Made by a program: the position numbers and the translations under genes. Of a stretch of DNA of 64,000 nucleotides, positions 22,304 through 34,199 are shown one piece after another. Within the stretch, counting starts at the first letter, position 1. The number at the start of each line of letters is the position of its first letter. The stretch spans positions 40,271 to 104,270 of the forward strand of contig QNGE01001269.1 of assembly GCA_008508345.1 (NCBI GenBank). Reading direction: 5' to 3'. The notes under the pieces were generated by a model. The model was given only the letters and a program-made list of their open reading frames with translations, did no database searches and was not told where the DNA came from. The stretch is from Paragonimus westermani (Eukaryota; Platyhelminthes; Trematoda; Plagiorchiida; Troglotrematidae).

Positions 22304-22466
22304 CAGAGCAGAATGGAGACATATATTGCGATATGTTAACATTTCATTTACTCTCATCAGTCGCAAACGTAAAACATGCCAGTTATATACAACAAATATT
22401 TGACGACACACAGGGACTAGACACACATACAAGCACACCAGATATTATTATGTAATCATGACCATG
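22304..22466 (+). repeat. left arm of a long inverted repeat at the assembly gap
   Basis: About 160 bp that is nearly perfectly reverse-complementary to 23093-23256. The inner end is TGTAATCATGACCATGG and the outer end is near ATCAGAGCAGAATGG. The only differences noticed are a short indel beside TAATAATAT and two substitutions near the outer end. The unsequenced gap lies between the arms. Confidence 0.9.
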
Positions 22467-22548
22467 GCAACCCGACCGGTTGTTTCAACCACTTCTGTGC
22501 ACATAACGTCGGTTGGTGAGTTCGAATGAGAATCGCTTCGCAAAAGGC

Positions 22549-23092
22549 NNNNNNNNNNNNNNNNNNNNNNNNNNNNNNNNNNNNNNNNNNNNNNNNNNNN
22601 NNNNNNNNNNNNNNNNNNNNNNNNNNNNNNNNNNNNNNNNNNNNNNNNNNNNNNNNNNNNNNNNNNNNNNNNNNNNNNNNNNNNNNNNNNNNNNNNNNNN
22701 NNNNNNNNNNNNNNNNNNNNNNNNNNNNNNNNNNNNNNNNNNNNNNNNNNNNNNNNNNNNNNNNNNNNNNNNNNNNNNNNNNNNNNNNNNNNNNNNNNNN
22801 NNNNNNNNNNNNNNNNNNNNNNNNNNNNNNNNNNNNNNNNNNNNNNNNNNNNNNNNNNNNNNNNNNNNNNNNNNNNNNNNNNNNNNNNNNNNNNNNNNNN
22901 NNNNNNNNNNNNNNNNNNNNNNNNNNNNNNNNNNNNNNNNNNNNNNNNNNNNNNNNNNNNNNNNNNNNNNNNNNNNNNNNNNNNNNNNNNNNNNNNNNNN
23001 NNNNNNNNNNNNNNNNNNNNNNNNNNNNNNNNNNNNNNNNNNNNNNNNNNNNNNNNNNNNNNNNNNNNNNNNNNNNNNNNNNNNNNNNNNNN
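22549..23092. other. assembly gap (544 N)
   Basis: Unknown sequence. ORFs reported across it are artefacts. Confidence 1.
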
Positions 23093-23256
23093 CATGGTCA
23101 TGATTACATAATAACTGGTGTGCTTGTATGTGTGTCTAGTCCCTGTGTGTCGTCAAATATTTGTTGTATATAACTGGCATGTTTTACGTTTGCGACTGAT
23201 GAGAGTAAATGAAATGTTAACATATCGCAATATATGTCTTCTTTCTGCTCTGATGA
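23093..23256 (-). repeat. right arm of the long inverted repeat
   Basis: Reverse complement of 22304-22466, starting CATGGTCATGATTACATAATA. Similarity stops at GCTCTGATGAAGTGG, where the left arm reads differently. The abrupt ends suggest true element termini or a foldback assembly error. Confidence 0.9.
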
Positions 23257-23259
23257 AGT

Positions 23260-25370
23260 GGTTAAAGGGAACTCAGTGTTTCAAACCTGAAAATTAGCCG
23301 ATTACCGGCGCCATCGTAGAGGGAGAAATGAGGTGTCTAGGTTCGAAGCCACAATTCTCAAACCCAACACAAACTGTCACATTCGACTCACCAAAGGAGA
23401 GTTGAGTCTCATTATCGTACATCCGGTGTGTCTTTGTAACTGGAAATCGGGGAAACATCAGGAGTGCAAGCAAGTTTAATTACGAAGTGGCAACGGAAAT
23501 TATGACAGAGCAACTTTCCTTGAATAGCATAACTGCATTTTATGTACCGGACGAGCGTTCTCTAGAAAGTGGTTAAAAATTTAATGACAAAATTTACCAA
23601 GGTGGAGCCGTTGCCACACCTGCATATATTTATTTGTAAGAAAACGCACAGATTTACTACCCATCTTTGTGCACAATCGTCACCGTTTATTCAGTATAAA
23701 GATATTTTGGCAGTTTTAACATTGTGTGAAGCGATAAGAATTGTGGAAGACAATCCCCTTTGAAAAAGAATGCCAACATTTCTCCGTGGATAATGTATTT
23801 ACATCTAAGCGCGGGGTCCAAAACCAATCAAAGCAGCGCACCTCGATGCCCTAAGGTGCTAAATTCGTTCTTCGTGGCCACTCGGATAGATTCTGTTGAG
23901 TCACACCTGGAGATACGAGACATGCTTTTGATAGCATCAACACTATAAAAGTGGCTAGCCAATTTTTTGACCTCATTAATCTAGCAGTGATTCCAGAAAG
24001 TTTCAGTGAGTTACCAGACAATGGGGCATACCTGATAAAGAACTCAACCAGAACGATGGGACACGTGAGGTACTTTACTCATACAGAACCAAAGGGCACA
24101 CCAAACTTTTGCCCGATCCGCGTGAAAAGCAAACCAAATAAAGTAACACCCTACCTGTCTGATAGCCAGAGATACACCGGCGCACTGGCTCTAAACGTGT
24201 CTCAAGTGAACTGAAAACTTATCGCCAGCTGGGCTTGCCATCTATAGAAGTAATCCCTTCTCAAGGCACCATCCAGTGAGCTTCCCAAGTGTGCTCCGTT
24301 TCCGAGGCGTAATAATCTGCAACCATGTTTGACGGGCCCTGTCTTAGTGTAGGTGATGACTCCTTGAGCCGCTGCTGTTCATAGACTACTGTAATCTACA
24401 CTTAGGACGAGTCTGCAGACCACCCCATGCCATTCTCAACGGCATCATTAGGCTGGTCAATGTACCCAACTGTATCTCAACCTTACCAACATGAAGCAAA
24501 CTGGTTTGAGAAGATTTGAGTGTGTACAATCTTTCCTGGATCTTCTTTACGACACCTGCAAGTCACGTTGAGTCTCTGCCATGCCTCCAGGTTAACGGAT
24601 AGCATCAATATTCTGTGACACCTACTAAACTTAACCATATTTTGGGGTTTCTTTTGACGATAGGCTTCTCTTCTTCAACTGTGCACGTCTTGAAACACTT
24701 TCCAAGAGGTGACCACGGCATACGCAAGTTCATGTGTCCACAAAACTGCCAGAAATTTCGCGGTAGGGTAACCGTCAAGCAAATTCTTTGACTGAGTCAC
24801 GTTGTGCAATCTGTCAAGGTCTTTGAAATTGTATGAATTTTCGCAGCCTCTGATTCAACTACGGTGGCCGAAGTAACCGACTAACGTCCCAGGCATCTCA
24901 CTTGCATCTGGGCTTTTCAAAGATCGAAACACCGCAATGTGTGTAGTGAACACAAGACTCTCAATTCAGAATAACAAGGTAAGCTCTGGAGTCATGAACC
25001 ACAGCAAAGATAAGCAGGATTTTCCTCCGTTATACAAATGTGCAACATGTCCAATAGCAGGGAGTTCGGGGAATAAATGCCTCGCTTTACTGGGTCGGGA
25101 AGTGCATTTACCGGCAAGCAGGAGAGCTGGTGCAGTTGGTTAGATGCAGGAACTGTTAATCCCGGACAATCAGTGGTTATTCGAGCAACGCTTAGTCTTC
25201 TCGCAACGTACATCGATACGCTGGATCCACGATAGCCATGTCTGTAAGCAACGAGTGTCTATAAATTCTGAGCCCGTCGAGCAACCAATTCGGATCCAAA
25301 AAGGAAAACGGTCGTATTGGCGAGTTTCTTATTATTAAGGTGATAATTTTAAAAAACAATATGATAAACC
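23260..25370. other. no recognisable gene
   Basis: ORFs of 60-90 codons at 23569-23763, 23760-23948, 23951-24214 and 24937-25143 (+) have no recognisable domain. Nothing here recurs elsewhere in the window that I could detect. Confidence 0.35.
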
Positions 25371-25379
25371 AAATAGGGG

Positions 25380-25815
25380 ATGACAACAACAAACTTCGAT
25401 ATCGAATCTACCAAATGCACAAGTCCCAATATTAACGGCTCACGTAAAAATGACCAGATGCAACAGTCACGTAATGGCGAAGCGGTCAGACAAAAATGAA
25501 ACAAGGGTACATATAAACGAAGGTCCGACAAAGGAAAGTAAAAAAGAAAAACTACGCGGAGACAAGTTGTACAAGTAAACAGTATCAAGATTTAATAATA
25601 CATCAAGATCCGCATTCATAGGGGAAATGATTTGTCACGCGCGTAACTTGAGCGGTAGTGTCAGATCGTAAGAAAGGCTCGTAATCGGTAATAAGAATTC
25701 CAACGTAAGAAGACGAATCAATAAGAAGGGAACAACTAGAGCAAGGAACGTGGCCGCCAACATTCTAGTAACACACAGCAATTATCAAACACTCACGCAG
25801 GCAGCTACTCCAATG
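25380..25815 (+). repeat. dispersed repeat R1, copy 2
   Basis: Second copy of the block at 21010-21450, same orientation and moderately diverged. It ends just before the CR1-type remnant at 25.85 kb, so it might be part of that element's 5' region. The other copy has no such neighbour, which argues against this. Confidence 0.6.
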
Positions 25816-25849
25816 GAACTATGACATGGATTTCAATATCGCAATAGTA

Positions 25850-26740
25850 ACCCTGCCTGATAACATTGTTGATGACCTTGTTGTAATCTTTGGGGACTTT
25901 GATCCCTCTGTTGCTGCTTAATTCAACACTGGAGGGGACTTAATACCTCTATCCACTTTAGTAACTACAAGTGCCTTCCCAAGTCCCGTTTCCACTGATG
26001 TTTTAGACGGACGCTTATGGTTAGCTATCGTCAAACATTCTTGCCTTTCCGGTCCTGATGGTATTCACCCTGTTGTTTGGAGACACGGGGAAAATATAAT
26101 TTTTCCCCTGCCCATTCTTGATAAACTATTTTCGCCATCCATTTTTTCCTAACCAACGGAGAAATTCCATAATTAAGCTCTAACGTAAAAGCAGCCCACA
26201 ATGACACGTTAGCGGCTGTCGTCCCACCAACCATTCTCCAACCTCTTTTAGGGCATTGAAAAGGGTGAAAATAGTCGCACGGCCGAATCCTACCATCACA
26301 ATGTTACCAACTATATCGAGCAGGGATTCTTCAGTAAATACATCCTCAAGACGTGCCGTTTGAACTGCTTATTTTTATTAAAAATATCCGCTGATTCTGG
26401 TGTTACGGTAACTCCCACCATGTTGGACACCCAAAACGCATTTGACCAATCGAGTCAAAAGTCCTTTTGGGTCAAAATTAAATCATTTGCAACACGTGAT
26501 CCACTACTTGGCTAGTTTGCTCTGTACCTTGGAGGCCGCAAGCAAAAGCGAAAATGGGAAGCATCTGCTGAGTGCCGTGATCGCTAGCTAGTGAGGTAAT
26601 TCGAGGACGCGTTGTTGAGCTGCGTATCACTCTCAGGCACATAAATGGCGTACGTGATATAACCAAACATGTGAATCCATTTTTTACAGCTGGCACTATT
26701 GACATCGTCTGGTCCGTTTAATATGTCAATCCGAATTCCT
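25850..26740 (+). pseudogene. CR1-type reverse transcriptase remnant
   Basis: A badly decayed plus-strand reverse transcriptase can be traced through several frames. It shows LSGPDGIHPVVW near 26040, LDTQNAFDQ (motif A, catalytic Asp region) near 26425, KSFATRDPLLG near 26460, and an H-I-N-GVRDITKH block followed by FFTAGTIDIVW near 26690, where the YADD box should be. The KSFATRDPLLG segment parallels ASFGIRDPLLSWF at 47.13 kb, so both probably belong to one subfamily (family B). There are many stops and shifts, and the catalytic ADD is lost. Confidence 0.6.
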
Positions 26741-26744
26741 GCCT

Positions 26745-28915
26745 AGCTAATATACACCATTTCGCTGGGGTCCCGCTGTCAAGCTGAACGGGCAAAATTT
26801 TCGGTCAGTTGATGCAGAGTCAATGCGCACTGTGGTAGCTGAAACCCGACGGACAACAGGTTATATAAAGTGCAATTTTTTCTTCCTGCCGTTGGGCTAA
26901 ACCTTTCAGTCATGCATATGATCCTCAATCGAGGACTGCACATTCAACATCAGCATCCCGCATCAGTCTACAGTCTACAAATACAGCACACAAATAGACC
27001 TCATGCGATAAAAGATTCTACGGTGTCTGGACACTCAAAATTCTGTAGTGATGGAGCGATTTGAGTGATCGTGAATGCCCGGAAGTTTTCGCATCATCGA
27101 CGGGGTAGCGCTGAATGTGTTTGTCCACCTGTCTGTCAGACGTCGGAGTATCCTGTCTTTCCCACCCAAGCGTTTATTCACCCATATTCTCGATGCCACT
27201 TACATTAAAGGCGAGAACATTTTACGCACGAATTTTTCGCTGTCTGATACGACCTGGATTATTAGTTCGAAGGAAGCAATTTTACATTATGCTGATGTAG
27301 CCTCAGGCATTTTTGGTCCAAGTATTGTGGACCATATAAACCATTTTTTCGTAGCACATGCGACGGAGCCTTTGTAAACGGCAGTTCTGCCACTTCAAAC
27401 TGTGTTCCTTTCGATGATGCGTCTCCACATTATAATATTATCATTATTTGTATGTAGTACGCAAAAACATTTGCATTTATCGCGCTTCCCGGAAGAAGTT
27501 TTCCATACGTGTGTTGAGAAGTGTATAGTGCAACAAAGCCCCAGTAAAAGTAGCGGCAACAAACAGATTTCAAATTTCAAAGCACTAGTGTTTTCAGGAG
27601 GAACACCATCATAGGCCAATACACAAACAATTACGCAGCGGTGTAAAGAAGGGGCGGGTTAAATTGTACTTTTCCGAAAACGTACGGAAGGTAGTCATAG
27701 GCGACAATGAAAGAATCTTACGGCAACTTCTGCCATTTGGGCAATGTGTCTAAACGATACTCCAAAATTATAACAACCACTTTTTGCGAACCCTCGCTTT
27801 TAAATATCTTGGAAAGTATTGAAATCTGAATTCCAGGCACAGTGCGCAGAGTTTTTCGATCGCAAGAAGACAGTCTTAATTAGAAAGTTGGAGTACTCCG
27901 GAAAACTACCCAAAGTACCATATTTTGGAGAGAAATCCCACCAGTTTCCTACAAACAGCCCGCCATATGCGGTGGCTCAATTTTAGAGCTGCACAACTGT
28001 TTTTGTTGTCATTTCCGAGGTAGAATACATGATACCCAACGCCAAAAATGCTCAGCTTTATGGTAATTCAGAGATATCGACGAGATGGAAGTCTGCGACC
28101 ATGCCATTTTGGCATTGTATTACAACGACAAAAATAATACATTTATCGGTTAAACCTGTTACTACGTTTCCAGCATCCTCATATATGCCAGCGCCACACT
28201 TTCGTAGGATTTGAGGTGGAGCACAATGAGAGAGGTTGTGTATCCCCTGTAGTATCGTTCCTGATGAATTGGGCTAATCCGTTCAGTAACGCCCACCCAA
28301 CAAGTCCAATAGCACTTATTCAGACTACTGGGCTCACGGGGCTCTCTTCCAAGCCCAAAAAGGTAAGGAAAAGAGATCAAAATGATTTAGCCTTGTACGG
28401 CATTTTTAAATAAAATTACATTCAAAGTGTTATCGTATCTTGAATGTGAATCAACCGTATGCATAAATTATCCAGCGATAGAACTTTCAAAATAGAGTGA
28501 CCAAGCACCAGTACGCAAGGAGTGGCTAGTGAACGGGAAATGAGCGGACTCAAACAATCGGACGCAGATTAAGGCGGGAGAGTGTCACCCGAAACCAAGA
28601 GAGAATGCATGAAAGAATAAGCTATGATAGTTGTAAAAGGGAGGGAAGCAAACATTTCATATGCACTTAGGGTTCGAAGTCCATCATGATTTTCCGTTGC
28701 ACACTGCATAGAAGAATGAAGGTGAACTTAGTATGGGCTTTTTACAAACAAACCAGACATGTCTTGACGAATCCATCACTCTGAATCATACTGAACGCAA
28801 GATGACAAACGTACCAGAAAAATTTCGACAGATCCAACAGCTCCAAAAGAATGCGCGAAACGCCGTCGTCGACCGGCACTGAGCATATCACATAATCAAA
28901 TGTTTACAGTCAAAA
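26745..28915. other. no recognisable gene
   Basis: The longest ORF is 27075-27377 (+, 100 codons), which follows the CR1 remnant but does not resemble its C-terminal domain. The rest is AT-rich with short ORFs only. Confidence 0.35.
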
Positions 28916-28960
28916 ATAAGCACCGATTTCTTCAACGATTTGAATGGACCCATGAGTTCA

Positions 28961-29212
28961 TTAGAAAACAAAGTTGATTTTGGCGAACAGTCTGTTTTCG
29001 GTTATTCATCAGCGGGTCAGTTACATAACATTTTATACCATCATGGTTGTCAAACGACAAAAAATCAAGAGCACTTAGTCACATAACTACATCGAATGGT
29101 TGTGAATTGGACGACAATTAGGTGACAAAATTGACCTCTGGAGTTGTCAGGTGGGTAATGGGGGGCCATGGTAACCGTAGGGTCTGAACAAATTTCTTCT
29201 GAGCGCACAACT
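28961..29212 (-). repeat. inverted copy of the Penelope 3' end
   Basis: It matches the reverse complement of 30199-30447 across about 250 bp and includes the C-terminal codons and 3' UTR in reverse. The junction to sense-strand reverse transcriptase sequence is at about 29212/29213. Confidence 0.9.
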
Positions 29213-30293
29213 CTGTTCACCGTTAGGCCCACTGTTAGCAGATATCTTCATGGCAATGTTAGAAAGAACTACGCCACGTGGGATTATTGACAGTAGCGCT
29301 CTCTACAAGAGGTACATGGAAGACATCATCTGTGTGGTTGACGAAACTATGGATCTAAACTGCCTATTCGCGGAGGCGAACAAGGCACATACTAATCTCA
29401 ACTTTACACTTGAGGCCGAGAAAGATAGACAAATATCCTTTCTGGATGTGGCGTTGAATCGTCGTGCAGATGGTTCACTACAGAGGGGTATTCACAGGAA
29501 GGGGACTTGAAACGGCCAGTATACTAATTGTTTCAGTTACGTACCACTCAGACAGAAGAGAAACCTGGTTCGTAGTTTAACACACAGAGATATGAGGATA
29601 TGTACTGATGACATGATTGGAACAGAAATGATCTTTTTACGGCGGATACTCGCGGAGAACTCTTATCCTGTAAAATTCGTGGATGAACATATGGAGCTGA
29701 CAGAACCAAAAGCTAAGCTCCTATATGCGGAAATGAAGTCCGTTTACATGATGCTAGCCTACAAACGCGAGGCCTTGGCCGAATTGGTGACTCGTAGAAT
29801 ACGTAACGCAAGTGAAAAGACCCACAATGCGGCACAACTACGAATCACATTCGGGTCAAACCCGGTAGTCCACGTACAAGTCAAAGATACGTTGCTTAAA
29901 TGTGTGACATCATTATGTGTTTACTCCTTCACATGCTCCTGTGGAGCAAGTTACGTCGGTCGCACAACCAGGCGCCATTCTCAGAGGATAAGTGAGCACC
30001 ACCCCACTTGGCTAGCTAAGGGCGAGGTGAAGTCCATTTTGAGTGCAATTCTGGCGCACCTTGTAGACACAGGGCACCAAATCTCCCCAGAATTGGCTTT
30101 ACAATCCATTTATCGCCTCCCCAGCCGTCACTCTAGAGGAGTCAAATTTCGTATGCTGGCCACCGCGGAGGCGATCGAAATTCGGTTGCGCAATCCACAG
30201 TTGTGCGCTCAGAAGAAATTTGTTCAGACCCTACGGTTACCATGGCCCCCCATTACCCACCTGACAACTCCAGAGGTCAATTTTGTCACCTAA
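29213..30293 (+). pseudogene. Penelope-like reverse transcriptase (C-terminal part) and GIY-YIG endonuclease
   Basis: One frame, interrupted by a single TGA at 29508-29510, encodes the second half of a Penelope-like protein. It starts inside reverse transcriptase with LGPLLADIFM (near 29224). It continues with the catalytic box YKRYMEDIICV at about 29304-29336, where YMED replaces the usual Y-DD, and FLDVALNRR near 29440. After the stop it continues to a GIY-YIG endonuclease: CVYSFTCSCGASYVGRTTRR at about 29916-29975, then the EH-P-WL segment and a conserved C-terminal helix region. The TGA stands where relatives usually have Trp (GT-stop-NGQY), so it reads as a point nonsense mutation. The N-terminal half of the reverse transcriptase is missing. 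Confidence 0.85.
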
Positions 30294-30464
30294 TTGTCGT
30301 CCAATTCACAACCATTCGATGTAGTTATGTGACTAAGTGCTCTTGATTTTTTGTCGTTTGACAACCATGATGGTATAAAATGTTATGTAACTGACCCGCT
30401 GATGAATAACCGAAAACAGACTGTTCGCCAAAATCACTTTTGTCTTCTAAGCACCGATTCATTC

Positions 30465-32235
30465 ACGTGCAAATTTTACATTACACTTCTTTCCTACGCA
30501 CGTGGGTGCGGAAACTGGAATGATTAAGTCGGTTGCTCCTTAACAACAGTTGACAGCAAATATTGGCCTGGAAGTTATTAATTCACTATGTACCCCGTGA
30601 TGCACCCAACGCCATAACCACTCGCATTCACACAATTTTGGGTAGGACATGTCGTCGAAGCGCATTATAAACAGCTGTGAATCTGTTGGCTATTGGACAG
30701 CGTTTTCACCAGCTGCCGACTTCTCTGAAAGACGCCACTATGACTGATAATTCTTAAGCCTGTCAGTAGTTACCTCTAAGAACAACTGTTTTCAACCCCA
30801 TGAGGCCAAGTAGCAACATCAGTGAGGTTCGGAGTGACTGCGATATTGCTGAAAGGTGCATGTTGTGTTGAGGGATGTCGCCAAATGCGTACTTCGTTAA
30901 CTGCGCACTTCTGGTAAACCTGATTTTTTTCCTTTGATGACTGAGTTTTGTAAGATTTTACCTGCTCGCACATGATTTAGGGTGGTGGAAGTTATGTCAG
31001 CAATGGGCTATTTGTTCCACGGGCAAACACGGAAATTTCTGGTTGCCTTTCGTAGGCCGCTTAGTAAACACACTCGAGGATGGTGAATTTTATGCTTAGT
31101 TCTCTATTTTGAGAGCTTTGACATTTTCACCCCCGTGAATAAAAATTTGCGTTCCAAACGGTGGGTAAGACTTAGCTTATTATAGATATGCCTTTTCATG
31201 AGTTCGCGAATATCGTGCACTGACACGACTTGCACCCTCAGACACCGGGGGGACACATCTAGGCAATCCTGGCGCATGCTTGTGAAAAACGGTGACCTGA
31301 AGTTTACGTAAATGTAGGGTGAAAGTGTGGTAAAACATCTGTTCAGGTCATTGCTTTCTCAAAGGCCAACACAATGTAAGATCTAACAATGGTCCAATTG
31401 AAACGGCGCATTAAACGCCGCATCATGACTGGACGAAAAGCCTCAGTTTCATTTCCCGCTAGTTGCCAAGTTCTTTGTTCTGTATTGCACCAAGCAGCAT
31501 ACAGTTCGACTCTGCGAGTGCCAAGAAGAGGTGTTAATGACATAAGGCGATTTTCTAAGATGCTGTTGTAAATCTATAGATATAGCTTCTTGACTCATGA
31601 AAAACTGCTCAGTGCAATCAGTAAGAGGACATCTCCCTATAACTTGCGTAGGATGTTTCAATTCGAGTACGATTTCCGTGGCTAGTCGAGGCCTCTAAAT
31701 ATCAGTACTGAAAACTTGCGTCGCAGAATGAACGTCCGCAAATGGGGAATCATGTCTTCATACTGGTTTAACTGAAGTCGAGGAGTACTCCAAAGGATGT
31801 GAACCAGTCAGCGCTCTTCGACATCCATTGTTTTCATGAGTTATAGTCACTAGTGAAACTCCTGGCCAGCCGGAACACCTCAGCTTTACTGCCATTCGAA
31901 GACCTGAAGAAACTGCTGTTAATGCACGTGCCTCCTGTCAATTTTTGCGCACGGTCGACTTGCCAATTTTGTAGTGCTATATGGCATTCTTATCGCAGAT
32001 GTGAACATATTAAGAAGGTATGCTAGGGTCAAGTTAAGGGGACAAATGCTGTGGAGTCATCCACTTTTTATTCATTACAGCTGGACATAAGAAGTGGCCA
32101 ATCCATTCACAAATCACCACTAGGTAGCATGGCAACTGATGCTCAACTAAGATCAACAAGCATGGAAATTCATGGAGTAATTGGCCACCATTTAGCTCTG
32201 TTGGGTGAGACTGGTAAAATGGTGCACACTAGATA
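30465..32235. other. no recognisable gene
   Basis: Short ORFs only, with no shared repeats detected. Confidence 0.35.
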
Positions 32236-34060
32236 GTTCGATAACAACCCAAGTTTACACTGAGTTGCGTCTAATGTGATGATCCGATAAATACCGTTGT
32301 CAATATATAACCGCAGAGAAGATAACTGACCTTCCGAACGGTTATGCGAAAGTGATCATAAAAATCAAGTTACATTGGTACTAATCGCATGGATGTGAAA
32401 AAAGGGCAATTTGGGCTGCCGTGTATATTGAACTTTGAGGTCGTCACAGAGAGTAACCGGGCATTTTGGTATGAATCCTGTTTTTAAATATTCCTCGAAA
32501 TATTTAAATCGAAAGTTCCAGCAAAGTACTTGGATTTCCCAATCGTAAGCGTGCAGTATTAGTGGGAAAATTCGCACGCCTCGAATGAATGTCAGAGGTA
32601 ATATTTTGGGGATAAATAATCCACATCATTTTCGCGAAAGCGACTCATTATAGGTGTTGGCCTGTTTTTCATGTCTTCCAAACGAGCTCATCCCAAGGTT
32701 TGAAGTGGGATACATGATCACCTAACGTGAGAATACTTAATTTCGCGGCGTCCTGAAGGCATTACCGAAATAGAAGTAAAGGATCATAAGATGCTGACAT
32801 TATGTTTCATGAGGAACACTAACACATTTAACAATAAATCCTGTACGAAAACGTTGCCTGCTTTCTCACCTATACGACATTTGTACTACATCTTACAGGT
32901 AGATATGAGTCGACGAAATGTTGTTCTTCGAGAAGGTTAAAAATGACATTATCATATGGCCGTCCCTGTGTATACAGAACGGCGTAAAACAAGGTAACAT
33001 GTCCCACACTACCACCAAGGCCATCCAGAAGTTGATCGCATTCAATCTACTGCATCGTTTCTGACTGGACTGAAGTCGTGTGGAGCTCATTCAAAACTAC
33101 ACTGACACAGAATAACCCAGGCTACCTGTCGATCACGGGAAAATATATATTTTTTAGCCAGTCACTACTTGATGTTAAGAGCGACAGTTATATATCCCGC
33201 CGCAGAAAATCAATTCAATCAAAATGGAAATCAACGAAATCGTAGATGATAATTGGCATTCACCTCAAACGTTTAAATTACAAGTTTCTCATCACGTCCT
33301 GCATGTGTACGATCTTCATGTTGTTCATTTTGAAAGTCAATCGAAAAGAGTGGCTATTGATGTGAACACATTCTATATACCCAAGCGGTGTTCGTTTTGT
33401 AGTTCAATGGAATGGAACAGCCGCTAGTTTCAACTCATACTGCCTTTTGTGTCTGACCATCAAGCCAGTTACAACGCAATAAAAGTGGAAACGGTAGCCA
33501 TAGCGGGTCGTATAAATGATCACCACGTGGTCACATAACGGTAGAGGCAAGCAACTGTCGCGATTAAAGTTATACTACTCATAAGTGCTCACTGTGGAAA
33601 GAGGAATATTCAGAGAGCCAAGATGCAAGCCAAAGGGCCCGAAACCTCTTTGGGACGACCCTTAGGCCCAATAAATACTGAACCCATAGGTACCGGAAAA
33701 ACGCATCCCTCGCCTAGAATTTAAAAATCTACAGAAATGGAACAAAGAAGGTGCCCGTACAACAAAATATGCAACTAGATACCGCTCAGCATTTCAGGCC
33801 GACAAAACGGAATCAAGATTACTCAACTAAATATTGTGGTTTGGTCGGAGCAAAACGACCATCTGCGCATCGAGAAACAGTGTAAATTATAAGTTACTGG
33901 AGAAAAATTGCAGAAGAATAATGTCTAATTTTGGCCTCTGGAAAGTTGGGGAGAACAGACTGAGTAAGAATGAGGAGACGACAGCAGTAGCTGGTGCATG
34001 GATGAAGATGGTTTACGCAGTTTACCGAAGGAAGATGGTAAGTTGTGAGACCATGTTTTA
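32236..34060 (+). repeat. dispersed repeat R2, copy 1, split by about 1.3 kb
   Basis: 32236-32395 aligns with about 42605-42770, and 33688-34060 aligns with about 42770-43080. The two halves are contiguous in the 42.6 kb copy. Landmarks include AAGTTTACACTGAGTTGCG against AAGTTCACACTGAGTTACG, and GCATCGAGAAACAGTG against GCATCGAGAAACTGTG. Another pair is AATTATAAGTTACT followed by AATGTCTAATTT in both copies. The intervening 32400-33687 is therefore probably a later insertion. No clear termini were seen. A peptide NGVKQG near 32975 hints at RTE sequence inside it. Confidence 0.55.
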
Positions 34061-34199
34061 ACACTGATAAAAGAGTTCAGCGACCTCAAAATATTTCAGC
34101 AGGCCTAAAAAAGGCCAAAAATGTCTGTTAGTGGTAATGAGCTGATTTAGGCACGATCTTTGATGTTAGAATGAGGTCCATCCTTCTTGGATTAACATT

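Larger units (their letters stand above)
28917..30459 (+). mobile_element. Penelope-like element insertion with inverted 3' arm and target duplication
   Basis: The 12-bp direct repeat TAAGCACCGATT occurs at 28917-28928 and 30448-30459 and probably marks the target-site duplication. Inside it, 28961-29212 is an inverted copy of 30199-30447, the 3' end of the element. Between the arms lies the 5'-truncated coding region (from about 29213). Penelope-like elements are known for this layout, with a partial inverted copy of the same element joined upstream of a 5'-truncated one. The two arms are nearly identical except at the outer end, so the insertion looks fairly young. Confidence 0.8.

Noticed and set aside
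22448..23173. ORFs of about 200 codons across the N run.
   Set aside because: Artefacts of translating unknown bases.
30398..30430. Hammerhead-like core CTGATGA...GAAA after the Penelope coding region (also near 16955-16975 on the minus strand after the second Penelope fragment).
   Set aside because: Penelope elements can carry hammerhead ribozymes and the position is right. However, the first bases of stem II (A opposite C) and the bases flanking the core in stem I do not pair, so a folded ribozyme is not supported by eye.
32893..33090. NGVKQG peptide near 32975 (+), recalling the RTE reverse transcriptase motif B.
   Set aside because: Six residues with no supporting motifs on either side; could be chance.
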